A DNA stretch of 64,000 bases from Acestrorhynchus altus (lineage: Eukaryota; Chordata; Actinopteri; Characiformes; Acestrorhynchidae): contig CM067507.1 in NCBI GenBank assembly GCA_034509495.1, positions 19,152,602-19,216,601 on the forward strand. Reading direction: 5' to 3'. The notes under the pieces are model-generated. The model made no database searches, had not been told where the DNA came from, and saw nothing but the letters and a program-made list of their open reading frames with translations. The position numbers and the translations under genes are program-made. This document shows positions 46,943 to 58,179 of this stretch, piece after piece (position 1 is the first letter of the stretch; each line of letters opens with the position of its first letter).

Positions 46943-47198
46943 CATGTGTTTGAACAGTATGTAAGTGCCACACCACTCATACATTTTTATTGTATTATAA
47001 TAATAGTGGAACCCTGTATGTAGAACCATCTATGAATGACCACTTCAACTAAGAAAATGACCATTGAAGCATCCATTTGGGGTTGGTTCTTAAATACTTT
47101 CTACTGTTATTATGTTATTATGCTTACGTTATCATGTTATTAGGTCCTGGGCATGGTGACCTTGTCTGTGGCAGCTCCAAAGTAACCCACATTATTGT

Positions 47199-48960
47199 AA
47201 ATCAAATCAAATCAAATCAGGTTTATTGTCACATCACATTACACAGGTGTAAGGGTGAGTGCTAAACTCCATCACAGTAGTAATAACAGATATACAAAAA
47301 TACACAGGAGGAAAGAAATACAAGAATATACATTTATGTAACATGAATGGAGTATATAAACATTAACACTCTACATACATTATACATATATTATTGCACT
47401 GTAGAGGTACTGTGTATATAGAAACTACAAAAAGAATGTTTGCATTCTATTTACATGCACACTGGGTAAATAATTATAAGCAGCTGTGTGTGAAGGTAAG
47501 TAGAAGAAAGTCTTAGATGGGTGGGAGGGGTCTTTGATGGGTGTAGTGTATATGATAAGCTAGTTGCTGCAGTAGAGAGTAAAGTGTAGGTGCAGAAAGA
47601 GTTTATGTGGTGTGAAGGTGATAGTGTAAAGGTGTGATGAGGGAGGTGAGATGAGTTGTGATTGGCTCTGGACTGGAACACTGTGCTACTGCCTGTTTAG
47701 TAACCTGGTAGCCTGATGGAAGAAGCTGTCCTGGAACGGTCTGGTTCTGGTCTTCTGTACCTCCTGCCACTGGGCAGCTGCAAGGAAAGGCAATGGCTTG
47801 GAAGGGTGAAATCCTTTATAATCTTCCTAGTCGTCCTTAGACATTGGTTCATCCTGTCAGGATTCTCTCCACAGTGTAGGTATATAACATTCTCAGGATG
47901 CAGGGATTCAGACCGAACCTCTTCAGCCTTTTTAAGTAGAAGAGGCACTGTTGTGTCTTCTTCACCACACATGTCTATGTAAGCTACACAGAGATGTGAA
48001 CACCAAAGATTTTGATTCTGCTCACCCTCTCCAAAATGGTCCAAATGACAGAGACGAGGGAGTGCTCTCTTTCCTGCTTCCTGAAGCCCACTTTCAGCCC
48101 ATTATGGTCTTGTTGATGTTTAGAGAGAGGTTGTTTCCTGGCACCAGTGTGTCAGTAGGCTGACCTCGTCTCTGTAGGCTACCTAATCATCATTGGATAT
48201 CAGGCCTATGATTGATGTGTCATCAGCAAATTTAATGACATTGGAGCTGTGTCAGCTTGTGCAGCCATGGGTGTACAGGGAGTACAGGTGTAAGCTGAGT
48301 ACACAGACCGGATGGGCTCTGGTGTTGAGGGTCAGTGAGGAGGATGTGTTTCTGCCCATTCTCACCACCTGCTGACAGCTGGTAAGGACATTTAGGATCC
48401 AGCTGTACAGAGAGCTGTTCAGACCCAGATCCCGGAGCTTCCTGTTGAGCATCAGAGGATGAATGGTGTTGAATGCTGAACTGTAGTCCACGAACAGCAT
48501 ATCACATATGTGGTCTTCTTGTCCAGGTGAGAGAGGGCAGTGTGCAGAGTGAGGGAAGTTGCATCATCAGTGGATCTGTTCTGTCTGTATGCAAATTGCA
48601 GTGGGTCCAGTGTGGCAGGCAGTGAGGAACAGATGAAGTGTCTGACCAGCCTCTCAAAGCACTTGCTTTTGACAGCAGTCAGAGCAACCAGCTGCCAGTC
48701 ATTCAAGCAAGTGATGCTGGCAGTTCTCAGAACAGGGATAATGGTGGCCAGTTTAAAGCATGTTGGCATGAGTGACTCCTGCTAATTTATCTGCACATGC
48801 TTTAAACACATGCCCTGGAACATCATCTGAGCCAGTGACTTTGCGGGTGTTGACACCTGCACACGTCAGCTACCCAGAGGTTGGGTTGGACTCAGAGGTG
48901 GACATTGCTCTCTCCATGGGTGAGCATGCAGTGATTTGGATGCCTTTGCATATACAGTGT
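47199..48960 (-). mobile_element. 5'-truncated LINE (CR1/L2/Rex-like), about 1.76 kb
   Basis: The 3' end, at the left, is a (GATTT)n tail (47199-47219) after TGTGACAATAAACCTGATTT. Reading leftward from 48960, the RT blocks appear in order. A KVTGSDDVPGHVFKACAD-like segment comes first, then CFKLATIIPV and DPLQFAYRQNRSTDDA (frame 48769-48452). After a frameshift near 48500 comes LFVDYSSAFNTIHP with the first catalytic Asp (frame 48500-48252), then FADD at 48230-48219. A C-terminal frame (48044-47697) ends in LPSGRRYR and a stop. Endonuclease and 5' UTR are absent. The catalytic motifs survive but the GTGSPQG-type block is damaged (NTRAHPVCVLS) and shifts disrupt the protein. No host gene is encoded. 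Confidence 0.9.
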
Positions 48961-49347
48961 CATTTAAAATCCATGAAAAATTAAAGAAGCTGCATTTCTC
49001 TGTTTTTCAATTCAGATTATTTAAATACTAGTCATATTTGTCATATTAGTCATACTAGCTCCACACACATCTACCTATTTGTACTGAACCCCCATTGTGT
49101 ATACAGTCAGACAAACATGTGGTTAGTGGTAGGCTATGGATGAAGCGTTTTGACAATGGTGGACATTTGAAGAACATTATACATAACCACATACATGGTT
49201 ATGTGGTTTTACATAACCACATGTCAGACAGACAGGAGATCCACCCAGAAACCTAAACCATTAGTAAGTAAAGCTTGTATTTGCATGGTATTGTGGGTAT
49301 TGTAGTTGATTTACAAATATAGCTAATATGTTAACAACAATTTTCTG

Positions 49348-49349
<2 letters not shown>
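48961..49349. other. unassigned sequence with an inverted-repeat cluster
   Basis: ACATAACCACAT at 49181-49192 and 49211-49222 flanks its reverse complement core GGTTATGT (49197-49204). No gene was seen. Confidence 0.5.

Positions 49350-49383
<34 letters not shown>
49350..49383. repeat. (CT)n microsatellite
   Basis: About 17 CT units. Confidence 0.96.
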
Positions 49384-49387
<4 letters not shown>

Positions 49388-49589
49388 CTCTCTCTTTGAA
49401 TAGAAGTTAATGTAAAATAAGAGTAATTACACATAGAGAAATTACACATACATACATAGAGCATTTCTATTTGTCTACTCATCCAGAAATATGTACACAG
49501 TGTACAAAGAAGCTATAAAATTAGATTGTTTTCTTGAGATGATAAGTTTTCATTTCATTCTTTATTGTTTACCACTGTGCTGTTTGCAC

Positions 49590-49930
49590 AAACAGCATTA
49601 GAGTCTAGCAGTTAAGTGCACTTTACTTTTGTGTGATTGACTCAGGTTCAAGTCCTGGTTGAGTTAGATTAGTATGATGGCAACACAGTTAATGGATGTG
49701 TCATACAGCTCCAGGGTCCTTGGTTTGTCTGGTTTGGTGTGTCCTCTCCATTACATATAGTAGGTGAATTGGTCATACTATATTACCCCTAGGTGTGACT
49801 GTTTGGGTGTGGTACCCTGTGATTGGTTAGGTACCTTTCCAGGGGGTATTCCTCCCTTGCACCCATTGGTAATTGGTGGGGTTAGCCACCACAACCCTGA
49901 CCAGGACGATGCAGAAAAGAAGACAAACAT
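49590..49930 (+). mobile_element. tRNA-derived SINE
   Basis: An A-box-like TAGCAGTTAAG (49606-49616) and a B box GGTTCAAGTCC (49645-49655) head a body with CAGGGTCCTTGG, TAGGTGAATTGGTCATACTA, TACCCCTAGGTGTGA, TACCCTGTGATTGG, GGGTATTCCTCCCTTGCACC and ACAACCCTGACCAGGACGAT. I recognise these as a fish SINE body in order. The paired open frames here (49764-50051, 49778-49963) are shadows. Confidence 0.75.
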
Positions 49931-50224
49931 TTCAGTGAAAATAAACATGTGCTTCACAAACAATCTGGCCTTCTTCCATTTTGTTTCAAATTATATCAAT
50001 ATGAAAAAAAAACTGTTTGACAGTTATTGGGTATGTATGTGCAAATGCTAAAGCAACAACTAATAAAACAACTAATATTGACACACCAGAGGTTCTACCA
50101 ACTACCTTAGGATAGTAGATGGAATAAATGATAACACATAACAGTTCATAACTATTCAAAATAATGAAAAGAAACATGAGTGAATTTTCTACTTATTTAT
50201 TTCCTTAATCACTACTGGTCCATA
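49931..50224. other. unassigned sequence
   Basis: AT-rich; nothing recognised. Confidence 0.5.
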
Positions 50225-50407
50225 TATCAATTAACTTACAAGGTTACTCATATATAAAGGTGGGTCAGAGTAGTGTTAGGACTCTCACCCATGGACTCTT
50301 ATTGGTGTGGCACACATAGTTATCCTGACTGGGACTCGAACCCCAGTCTCCCACATGGTGTGGTGGCACACTGGTGGTTTTTGTCTGTTGTGCCACACCA
50401 ACCACCA
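50225..50407 (-). mobile_element. tRNA-derived SINE with A and B boxes
   Basis: In reverse complement it begins GGTTGGTGTGGCACAACAGAC (A box within TGGCACAACAG) and continues to a B box GGTTCGAGTCC about 54 bases on. It then runs into a body shared with 39336-39535. It abuts a Tc1 deletion derivative on the right. Confidence 0.75.
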
Positions 50408-50855
50408 GTGAAGTGAAAAATTATTGATTATCTTTAGACAGTGGCATCTCTAAAGGCAGCAAATGAACAGTCAGTTCTTGGAATGTATGTGTTAAGTAAG
50501 CATCTGAGCATTGATAATAATTGTAATGGCTAAACAACTGGGTCAGAGCATCTCCAAACCTCTGGCATGTCTTGTGGGGTGTTTCCAGTTTGCACGTTTG
50601 TCATCAGTAGATAACAAAAGTGGTCCAAGGAAGGACAACCAGCAAACTGGTCATGGGCACCAAAGGCTCATTAATGCAATCCTGGGAAGATCATACCTCA
50701 CAACTTCCAGTATTTACACGCTCCACCACCAACATCCTGTTGCACAGGACACCTGGTCTTGTGGAGTTCACGCTTTGAATGCTCAGATCTGTTGTGGCAA
50801 CACAAGGGGTCCTACTTAATATTGGGCAGATACTAATGTTATGGTCGATTGGCAT
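50408..50855 (+). mobile_element. Tc1/mariner deletion derivative
   Basis: From the left it keeps the leader (GTGAAGTGAAAAATTATTGA) and the DNA-binding part of the transposase. The frame 50511-50819 includes QLGQSISKPLACLVGC and TGHGHQRLINA. After about residue 60 it jumps to the extreme C-terminus, where CTTGTGGAGTTCACG lies in a different frame, and ends in ACTAATGTTATGGTCGATTG, a decayed terminal repeat. The whole catalytic domain is deleted. It belongs to the same family as 19630-20085. Confidence 0.85.
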
Positions 50856-51425
50856 ACAGGCTTTGGAGTAACTAATTTTTTTTAAGTGATGCATCACATA
50901 AAGCAAATGTTTCTTTTATCTTTAGACTTTATTAAATGTTTATACTGATTACTGTGTGGGAAACATTTATCTTATTTTATTGCAGTGAACATTTAGAGCT
51001 TGTTTGGGGTCATTTCTCTCATTTGCCTAAAATTGCAAGAAGTAGGAATTACTGCTGTTTTTTTCCATCGTTGCTTTTTTCTTCCCACTTCCCACTCCAC
51101 TTTACGATGCCGTGCAAAGCGGCATGGTTTTGCCATGAGGCATTGTATGTTTTGCAGCAGTGCCAGCAACTGCCATTTGGGCTGTGAGAGGCATGCGGGA
51201 TCCTCCTTCTTTGAACTGCTGCCAGCTCAGTGTGCCTCCTTCTGTTTTTTTTTTTTTTAATAACTTCCCCGGAAGGCACTTCCCTCTTTTTTCCCCTTGT
51301 GCTCTCTTTCCCCTCCTCCTTTTAATTTGACCATGGCTCACTCTGGTGAGGCTGTGTTACTGATAAGAGAGGTATGGCTGGTTTTAAATGACAGTTTGCC
51401 ACCTCCCTGGTTGTGTATATGTGTT

Positions 51426-51428
<3 letters not shown>
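50856..51428. other. unassigned sequence
   Basis: Frames in 50936-51341 overlap on both strands with no domain. An 11-13 T run lies near 51246-51258. No gene is called. Confidence 0.45.

Positions 51429-51497
<69 letters not shown>
51429..51497. repeat. (GT)n microsatellite
   Basis: About 34 GT units. Confidence 0.97.
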
Positions 51498-51498
<1 letters not shown>

Positions 51499-51756
51499 AT
51501 GTATGCGTAGGACTGGATTCAATAGTACTCAGTGAGCTTTACTCTTAAACAGATCTGGAGGGGATTTTGGGGTGTAATGTTGCATTAAACTGCTGCACTG
51601 CAGAGCTGAGTGTTTGAAGACTTTCCTGTTTCTTTCTCTTTTTTTCTCAGTATGCGTGTTGAAGTCTGCCTAATTCACTGGTGAGGGATGGTTTAGTGAC
51701 ATGTGTGAATAGATCACCTAAACTCCACTTGCCCAGGGGGACTGTTCTAACTTGGC

Positions 51757-51788
<32 letters not shown>

Positions 51789-52287
51789 CACACGCACACA
51801 CACACCTGTCTGACAACTCTCATCAGCAGAGTATGCTGGAACCTGTACAGGGCCACTGGGGGTCAGGTGCCTCACACCTCTAAAGCTACTGTGTAAACTC
51901 AGCTCCCGTCAGATCCATTATCCACAACAACAGCTTCAGAATGTGCTGGAGAGGCAGGGATAGTGGAGGAAAAGAGCTGAGAAAGAAAAAAACAGCATTG
52001 TAAGATATGTCACCCACATCACTACCCAAAGCATTAAGGAAATAGCCTCTTATGCACCAGTATTTATTTTGTCAAGTGTTATTATCTGTAAGAGACTGGT
52101 GTGTTTGGTGTTGAAGTGGTATGTGTGTGTGCGTATGTGTGTGTGACGGGGGTGGGGGGGGGTCATTCACATGTCTACATGCTGTCTGCACATGTGTGAG
52201 AGAGTGGTGTTCTGGACTAGCACTGGCAGTTTAGTTTAATGTGTCACCATGACTATAAAAGTGAAATTCTGGAATATCTGAGATTTG

Positions 52288-52290
<3 letters not shown>
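51498..52290. other. unassigned sequence with short arrays
   Basis: A (GA)n-(CA)n compound array lies at 51760-51806 and a G-rich run (GGGGGTGGGGGGGG) near 52147-52162. No gene was recognised. Confidence 0.55.

Positions 52291-52345
<55 letters not shown>
52291..52345. repeat. (CT)n microsatellite
   Basis: About 27 CT units followed by imperfect CTCT-rich sequence to 52385. Confidence 0.97.
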
Positions 52346-52347
<2 letters not shown>

Positions 52348-52574
52348 CCTCTGTTTCTCTCCTCTCCCTCTGTTTCTCTCTCTCTGGGTTGTGTGTACGA
52401 GGGTGAGTGTAGAAGGAGGTGACCTTGCTGTGTGTAATTAAAGTGAAACACCTTGACTTGTCACCATCGCCTCAGACAGCTTAAATCTCCCTAATGTAAA
52501 TGGGCTCGCTGCTGATGCGCTGCTAGGCATGGCCACGGAGAAGATACAAGCACTGGTGATCCATCTCTGCACAT

Positions 52575-52648
<74 letters not shown>
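52575..52648. repeat. (CA)n microsatellite
   Basis: About 36 CA units. Confidence 0.97.
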
Positions 52649-52649
<1 letters not shown>

Positions 52650-52837
52650 AGGACCCCTGCCTTATCCTGCTAGTAGACCTTTTTAGTCCACATTTAAGGC
52701 AACACAGCCTTGTGGGATAGCTCTGTTGATACCATATTGCAATGTGCATACTAGTATGTGTGTACTCCATTTATGATTAATAGTATCAAATGTACAGACT
52801 TAATTTATATATTTACTACATTTATATATGTAAAAAC

Positions 52838-52838
<1 letters not shown>

Positions 52839-52898
<60 letters not shown>

Positions 52899-52911
52899 AA
52901 GAAGAAGAAGA
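52839..52911. repeat. (AAT)n-(AAG)n compound microsatellite
   Basis: About 10 AAT units are followed by about 14 AAG units with no spacer, then a degenerate GATGATGAAG tail to 52945. Confidence 0.96.
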
Positions 52912-52992
52912 TTATAATGATGGTGAAGATGATGATGAAGAAGAAGGTATTATTTAGATATTAAGTGCTTAGATGCCCACTTCAAATAACTG

Positions 52993-53428
52993 CTTGTGTG
53001 CAAAATTACTACTCAAAATGGATCTGAAGCTAGCTCTGCCTGAAAGGCAGAACGTATCCAATTGGCTTAATAGAGAATAGAGAATAACCAGTTAAAATAG
53101 CCAGAGCTTTGTATGTAGATGAAAATGAGTGAGACATGCCTCTTAGTGTGGCACTCTCACATGGAAACATAATGGTACTCTCCATGTTGGCATGCAGTAA
53201 AGAAAAGATTGTAAAGAAGCTGTGGAATACTGTATTATGAGGTAGCATAGAAGCTAGCTAGTTTCCGCACCATTTTTGAGAAATACCATAAAAAATAATT
53301 TCATGAAAACAACAAAATCTCAAACTGAATAACCTTTAATATAATGCACAATCCACATATACAGCTGTGTTTGTTCTGTCTCAGAGGTAGAGATGCCTCC
53401 AGAACCATTCTGAGATTTTGAACATGAG
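52993..53428. mobile_element. inverted-repeat DNA element, family S, copy 2 (about 436 bp)
   Basis: The left end CTTGTGTGCAAAATTACTAC, then CTCAAAATGGATCTGAAGC, pairs with the right end in reverse complement (TGTTCAAAATCTCAGAATGG then TTCTGGAGGCATCTCTACC). Internal GCAGTAAAGAAAAGATTGTA and AAGAAGCTGTGGAATACTGT match copy 1 at 44909-45424 in the same orientation. No transposase. The minus frame 53030-53248 is a shadow. Confidence 0.8.
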
Positions 53429-53451
53429 GGAAATATTCCCTAGGTAGTCTA

Positions 53452-54017
53452 GGGCACTTTCACACCTGTACTTCATGTGCTTCGTTCTGAAACAATTAAC
53501 AATTTTGTACATTTGGAACTCTTCACCAGGTAGTTTGGATTGTTTTCATACAAAGAAAAGTGAAAGTGCAACAATATGTGTCAACAAACCCTGAAAGAAT
53601 ATTCTCTCCAGTGATTTGTCAGACTTTTCTGTGGCGGGACCAAAAAGGAATAAAAAGGTGCTATGTTCTGGGCCACGTGTTCCATTTAACATTGAGCAGT
53701 GGCATGGCAAAGATGGCATTTGTTCATAGCTGTAGTGATTATCTGACCAATATACCAGCTTAAACTACACCTGCAAAGTCCATTCAGCTCAAACTGGTGA
53801 GTACACCTGATAGTTGGGTTGGATCATGTTCTTGCCACAAACAAACTACTCTATAGTTTGTTTGGGACTGGACCAAGACCAGCTCCACTAAATGGTCTTT
53901 CCAGCTGTTTTGGTTGTTTTTACTGTTTTCACAACCACCCAAATGTATCGCACCAAGAGGAAAAATGAACCAGACTTCGATTTAACTGGACTAAAAAGTG
54001 CTGGTGTGAAAACACCC
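53452..54017. mobile_element. non-autonomous DNA transposon, 566 bp
   Basis: The left end GGGCACTTTCACACCTGTAC and the right end in reverse complement GGGTGTTTTCACACCAGCAC form inverted repeats with about 14 of the first 17 bases identical. Subterminal CATTTGGAACTCTT-like and GGACTGGACCAAGACCAGC words are typical of a fish family with CTTTCACACC ends. No transposase; the frame 53560-53763 has no domain. It starts 24 bases right of family S copy 2. Confidence 0.7.
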
Positions 54018-54059
54018 ATTATAAACTACTATGAATACAAATGACAGTGACTCTACAGG

Positions 54060-54720
54060 TAGAGAAATGTCTTGATACTTGACTGCTCTGAGTTTTGAAG
54101 GATACCAGTAGAAGTCAGTGAAGAGGACACAGAAAAGAGTATCATGGCTGAACTGAAGACTAAACAAACATCATGCTGCTGCATTCTGGATCAGTTGCAA
54201 GAGTCTCATGGCATACATTGGAAGACCAGATTGCAGTCCAACCTTGAAATGAACAAACGCTTTGTGCTTGGCCTATAAGAAATGGTCAATCTTTTCTTTT
54301 TTTCAGAATTTACAGGAACATGTCAAGTTTATGCTTTAAGTTTGCAACATAAATCTTGAATGAAAACTGATTAACTTCACCAAGTCTTCAAGCTTCTGCA
54401 GTTGGCATGACTAGGAAGTTTTTTGGAAAATGTGATGAAGACCTATGATTTTAGGCATACTCTGCTTCAGGTAATGAGTGGCCATCCATGATGTCATCAA
54501 GACATGCTGAGATATGAGCAGGATACTGGGTATTGGATGGTGGGAAATAATGGATGAGTTGAGTGTCATCAACATAGCAGTGGTGTGGAGAATTCATTTG
54601 AATATACTATTGAGTGTAGAGTGGCCAAGTAGAGAGCCTTTTGGGACACCAATAGAGAGTTTCATGGCATAGACATGGACCCCCTCCATGTTATCTGGTA
54701 CGTACACCCCTCCAAGTACA
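54060..54720 (-). mobile_element. LINE reverse transcriptase relic (L2-like)
   Basis: The minus strand encodes, with shifts, a SIGVPKGSLLG-like block near 54650-54620. Next comes CYVDDTQLIHYF with the catalytic YxDD motif at about 54576-54560, then PPSNTQYPAHISACLDDIM, the block that follows YADD in L2-type elements. Further left, GCTGCTGCATTCTGGATCA (plus strand) corresponds to a downstream conserved block. 5' and 3' ends are missing. This is distinct from the LINE at 47199-48960. Confidence 0.75.
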
Positions 54721-56580
54721 CTTGATGACAAGGAAATTTTAGGATGAAAGTAATGAAAGAAAAACGGCCCTGAACAATCATCTTAAAAAGCAGTATGGCT
54801 AAAATGTACATGGATGTTTATTTAATGTGCGAAACTATAGGACATCATGTATAGAATGAGAAAAGCAAGAGAGAGGAGTAGGAGTATATTGTTTAATGGA
54901 AGTTTGGAAACAGAGGAAAGGACTGGCATATCTGGCCAACGCCTTTTGTTTAAAGTAGGTGATGTAACCTTCCAGGCAAATAGAAGTGGGTAGTGGGTAG
55001 TGGAGAGACCAAAAGGGTTCCAGAGAAAAGAGAAATTGGTGAGAAGCTTTCAATTCAACCAGATGCTGATCCCTCCTTCTCTCTGTAGAAGGATGAGTTT
55101 GCAGCAGTTACTTCCACTGAGAGCTTAGAGGATTCTGAAGAATGTGAGCCGATATATGTATTTTACTGCATTTTCCTCCACCTTCTCTTAGCCAGTTTTA
55201 GTTCTCTTTGGTTGCTATGAAGAACACCTGCTGGCCAGGGAGCAGGTGGCATGGATCTTGATGGTATCAAAGAAAAAGAAGAGGATAACTGAAGAGAAAA
55301 TAAATGAAAGGAAAGTATAACAGTTTCCAGTAGGAGAAGGTAAAGAATCAAATAGTGAAAGGAAAGATGGCAAAGGAAAAGATAATGGGGGAAAGAGTGC
55401 AGTTTGTGGTGAGCTGTAGATGAACATATGGAGGTGGTGTTTACAGAAAGAGCAAGGACAGAGATGTGGAGAATAAATAAGTGATAATTAAGAGTTAAGA
55501 GCAGCTTCAGTCAGATCCAAAGCTGGAACTGAATTATTTTCATTATTACGTACTCATTTTGTAGTTGTATGTTTAACTACATACTATACAACAGTTAGTT
55601 TCAGCTGCACAAGCTGATTGGTTGAGAAGCCCTCAAACCATGATATCTTGCCACAATAGCACTTTTTTATCAAACACTGTATCACTCCACTGCTAAATAA
55701 ATAAGGGCAGAAATTCCTTAAGTAACATAAAAAAAATCAGAGCATAAGAACAAATCTTAAAAGCTTTAAGATAATGTTTTTCAGTGCCCTAGTCATGAAG
55801 TTGTTATGTGACTCCCCGCTCCCTGCTTCTGAGATCACAAGAAAAACTCAACAATAATAGACAAATGGACAAGAAATACAGTGAGTGGGTTGGTCTGTGT
55901 AAAGTACTGGAGAAGGAGCTGCTGGCCGTGAAGTGAGTGAGTGGAGTTCATTAGTATGATGTAGCAACAAGCTGCTAGGTAAGGAACTATAATTTGGTGG
56001 AAGGAAATACTAATATTAATGTATTAATAACATTAAAACATTAAAAGCAATGTTCATGCCTCACTTCTTTATTTTCTTACTTTATTATATTCCTAACTTG
56101 TGGTTGTGTGTTGTAAATAACAGCATGCCTTTGATGAAATACTGTTTCATCACACCTGTGATGTTATTTCACAATAACACTCCCTCTTGTGTTCTATTGC
56201 TTTAGTTAAAATGCAATTGACATGTTCTGTTCTAAGAAGAGACATTTTGATACTTTGGATACCATTTTTAAAAAGCTTGTTTAACAAACTAACCTAACAG
56301 ATTCTTTTAGGTTCAGGTTCATGTCACTATAATAGTCATATTATTTTGTGTAGGTTATTTCTGAACATCAAAAAGGAAACTGGAATTAAAGATAAAAAGG
56401 TTTTCTGAACCATTTCTGCATTCCATAGGTTGTGTAAGTATCGGTTTTATACATAAACATTACCTTCACAGAAAACAAAACAAAACAAAACAAAAAACTT
56501 ATTTTAAAGACTGTAAAACTAATGCTTAAAATTACATGAAACTTAGAGCAACACATTTACAAAGCACATTCCACAGACTG
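54721..56580. other. unassigned sequence
   Basis: Unique-looking. Frames at 54835-55053 and 55163-55427 have no domain. An (AAAAC)n-like run lies near 56474-56495. No gene was seen. Confidence 0.5.
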
Positions 56581-56604
56581 ACAGGCAGACAGACAGACAG
56601 ACAG

Positions 56605-56640
<36 letters not shown>
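56581..56640. repeat. (GACA)n-(CA)n compound microsatellite
   Basis: About five GACA units are followed by about 16 CA units. Confidence 0.96.
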
Positions 56641-56642
<2 letters not shown>

Positions 56643-56789
56643 GCAGAAAGGGGACCATTTGAACTCATTTAATGATCAGGGAATGTGGGACTGCCTGAAA
56701 CAACAAACAGTACATGGGGGGTTTGGAGGTGGGGGGAATCCTGCCAAATTAGTTTCGGCTGAACAGCCCCATGGCATGTAGAAGAATGT

Positions 56790-56985
56790 TACATGGTCTG
56801 GGTGCCAATTTTATCGCTTGCCAGTGGCCCGTGCCAGGCTGGTGCTGGTTGCCCAGGCGCTGGGCACAGTGACAGGAGTCAGATGCCCTTCATGTGGCTG
56901 CATCAGGCAAACTGGCCTTTCTCTCTGACCTTCAGAGTGGGACAGTTACAGGCCAGCACTCTGCCAGGGCACAGAGCCCATGCCA
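56790..56985. promoter_or_regulatory. GC-rich unique patch, weak regulatory candidate
   Basis: GC-richer than its surroundings, with repeated GCCAG/CTGGC words and no repeat-family motif. The open frame 56793-57110 runs from it into a CA array and has no domain. The functional call is speculative. Confidence 0.2.
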
Positions 56986-56991
56986 AATTCA

Positions 56992-56992
<1 letters not shown>

Positions 56993-57064
<72 letters not shown>
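56993..57064. repeat. (CA)n microsatellite
   Basis: About 36 CA units. Confidence 0.97.
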
Positions 57065-57068
<4 letters not shown>

Positions 57069-58179
57069 GTGGTGGGGAAACCACATGAGCAGATTGGCCT
57101 TTACCAGTAAAAGCAGAAATCTGAGTCAAACAGAAAAGTAATATATTATGGTAATAAAATATATTACATTGTACTGTTCGTATATAGAGCACCTTGCAAA
57201 AACATTCACCTTCTAAAATGATTTGAAAATTAGTCTAAATCCAGACTAATGATTGTAGAGACAAAAGTGAAACTTCAAGTTTCCACAGAGGAAAGACTGT
57301 CCTAACAATGTAAATGCCTTATTCTTTAACTAATCAACAAAGCTATTTATTCCAGTACAAATTGACTGACAGTAAATATGGAGAACATGAAGACCAAAGA
57401 GCACTGTCTTCAAACTAGTTATGATGTGAAGCTTAAAAATGCTGCAAACCAAACATTTGTGTACATGGAACACTGCAATCTATGGACCTGACCCTGAGCT
57501 CCATAGAAAAAGAAGTGCCTTTTCACAAAGAAGGAGTGTTGATTTTGAGAGTGTGTGATTGGTAATATTTTGTTTGTACCATAGAATGTGATTACTGAAT
57601 ATTTAAAGTTGTTATTTAATGTACAGTATAAATAGCAAGTATGTGGCATTGTTAGCATGGAAGCTGTTCAGACACAATGTTACTGTTGTAAAAATGAGCA
57701 TCTTAAATATACAGTATAGTATGAAATACACAATAAAGTAACAGGCCAAATAGGAAAGTAATATATTAAATCCAGTTAATGAATAAAAACATATGTCCCT
57801 TATTTCTGCATTCTTAATTTTTCCAAAGCAAAGTTATTGTTGAGCCCTTCATTATGATTTTTTTCCTGACACCATCAGGGCACCCTCAACATATAATTTT
57901 AGAAAATAAACAGAAAAAATGGATCTACATATGTGCACTTGTTGGAGAACAAACATGTGAAGAAAGGTATGCAGGCTAAGATGGGGATAGGGCGGCAAAG
58001 CAGCAGTGTGTCATTCATGTGTCCTTGGGCCTTCAGTGTCATTGTCATGGCTTATCAGGATCTACAGGGAGGGGAGGGGAAAATGCACACAGCTTTAATA
58101 AAAACTCTGTCTAGAGTTTCCCTTCTAATACTGTATGTAAAGGGCTGCAAAGGGAAACATGTTTAACTTCACCAATTTC
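57065..58179. other. unassigned sequence
   Basis: GCACCTTGCAAAAACATTCA near 57189 resembles a Tc1-type terminal sequence, but no partner or transposase was found. Otherwise nothing was recognised. Confidence 0.45.

Noticed and set aside
51333..51372. ACCATGGCTCACTCTGGTGAGG start with GT donor-like sites
   Set aside because: Only five to thirteen codons before possible donors, no signal peptide or domain, pyrimidine-rich flank; weaker than the 36459 candidate in every respect.
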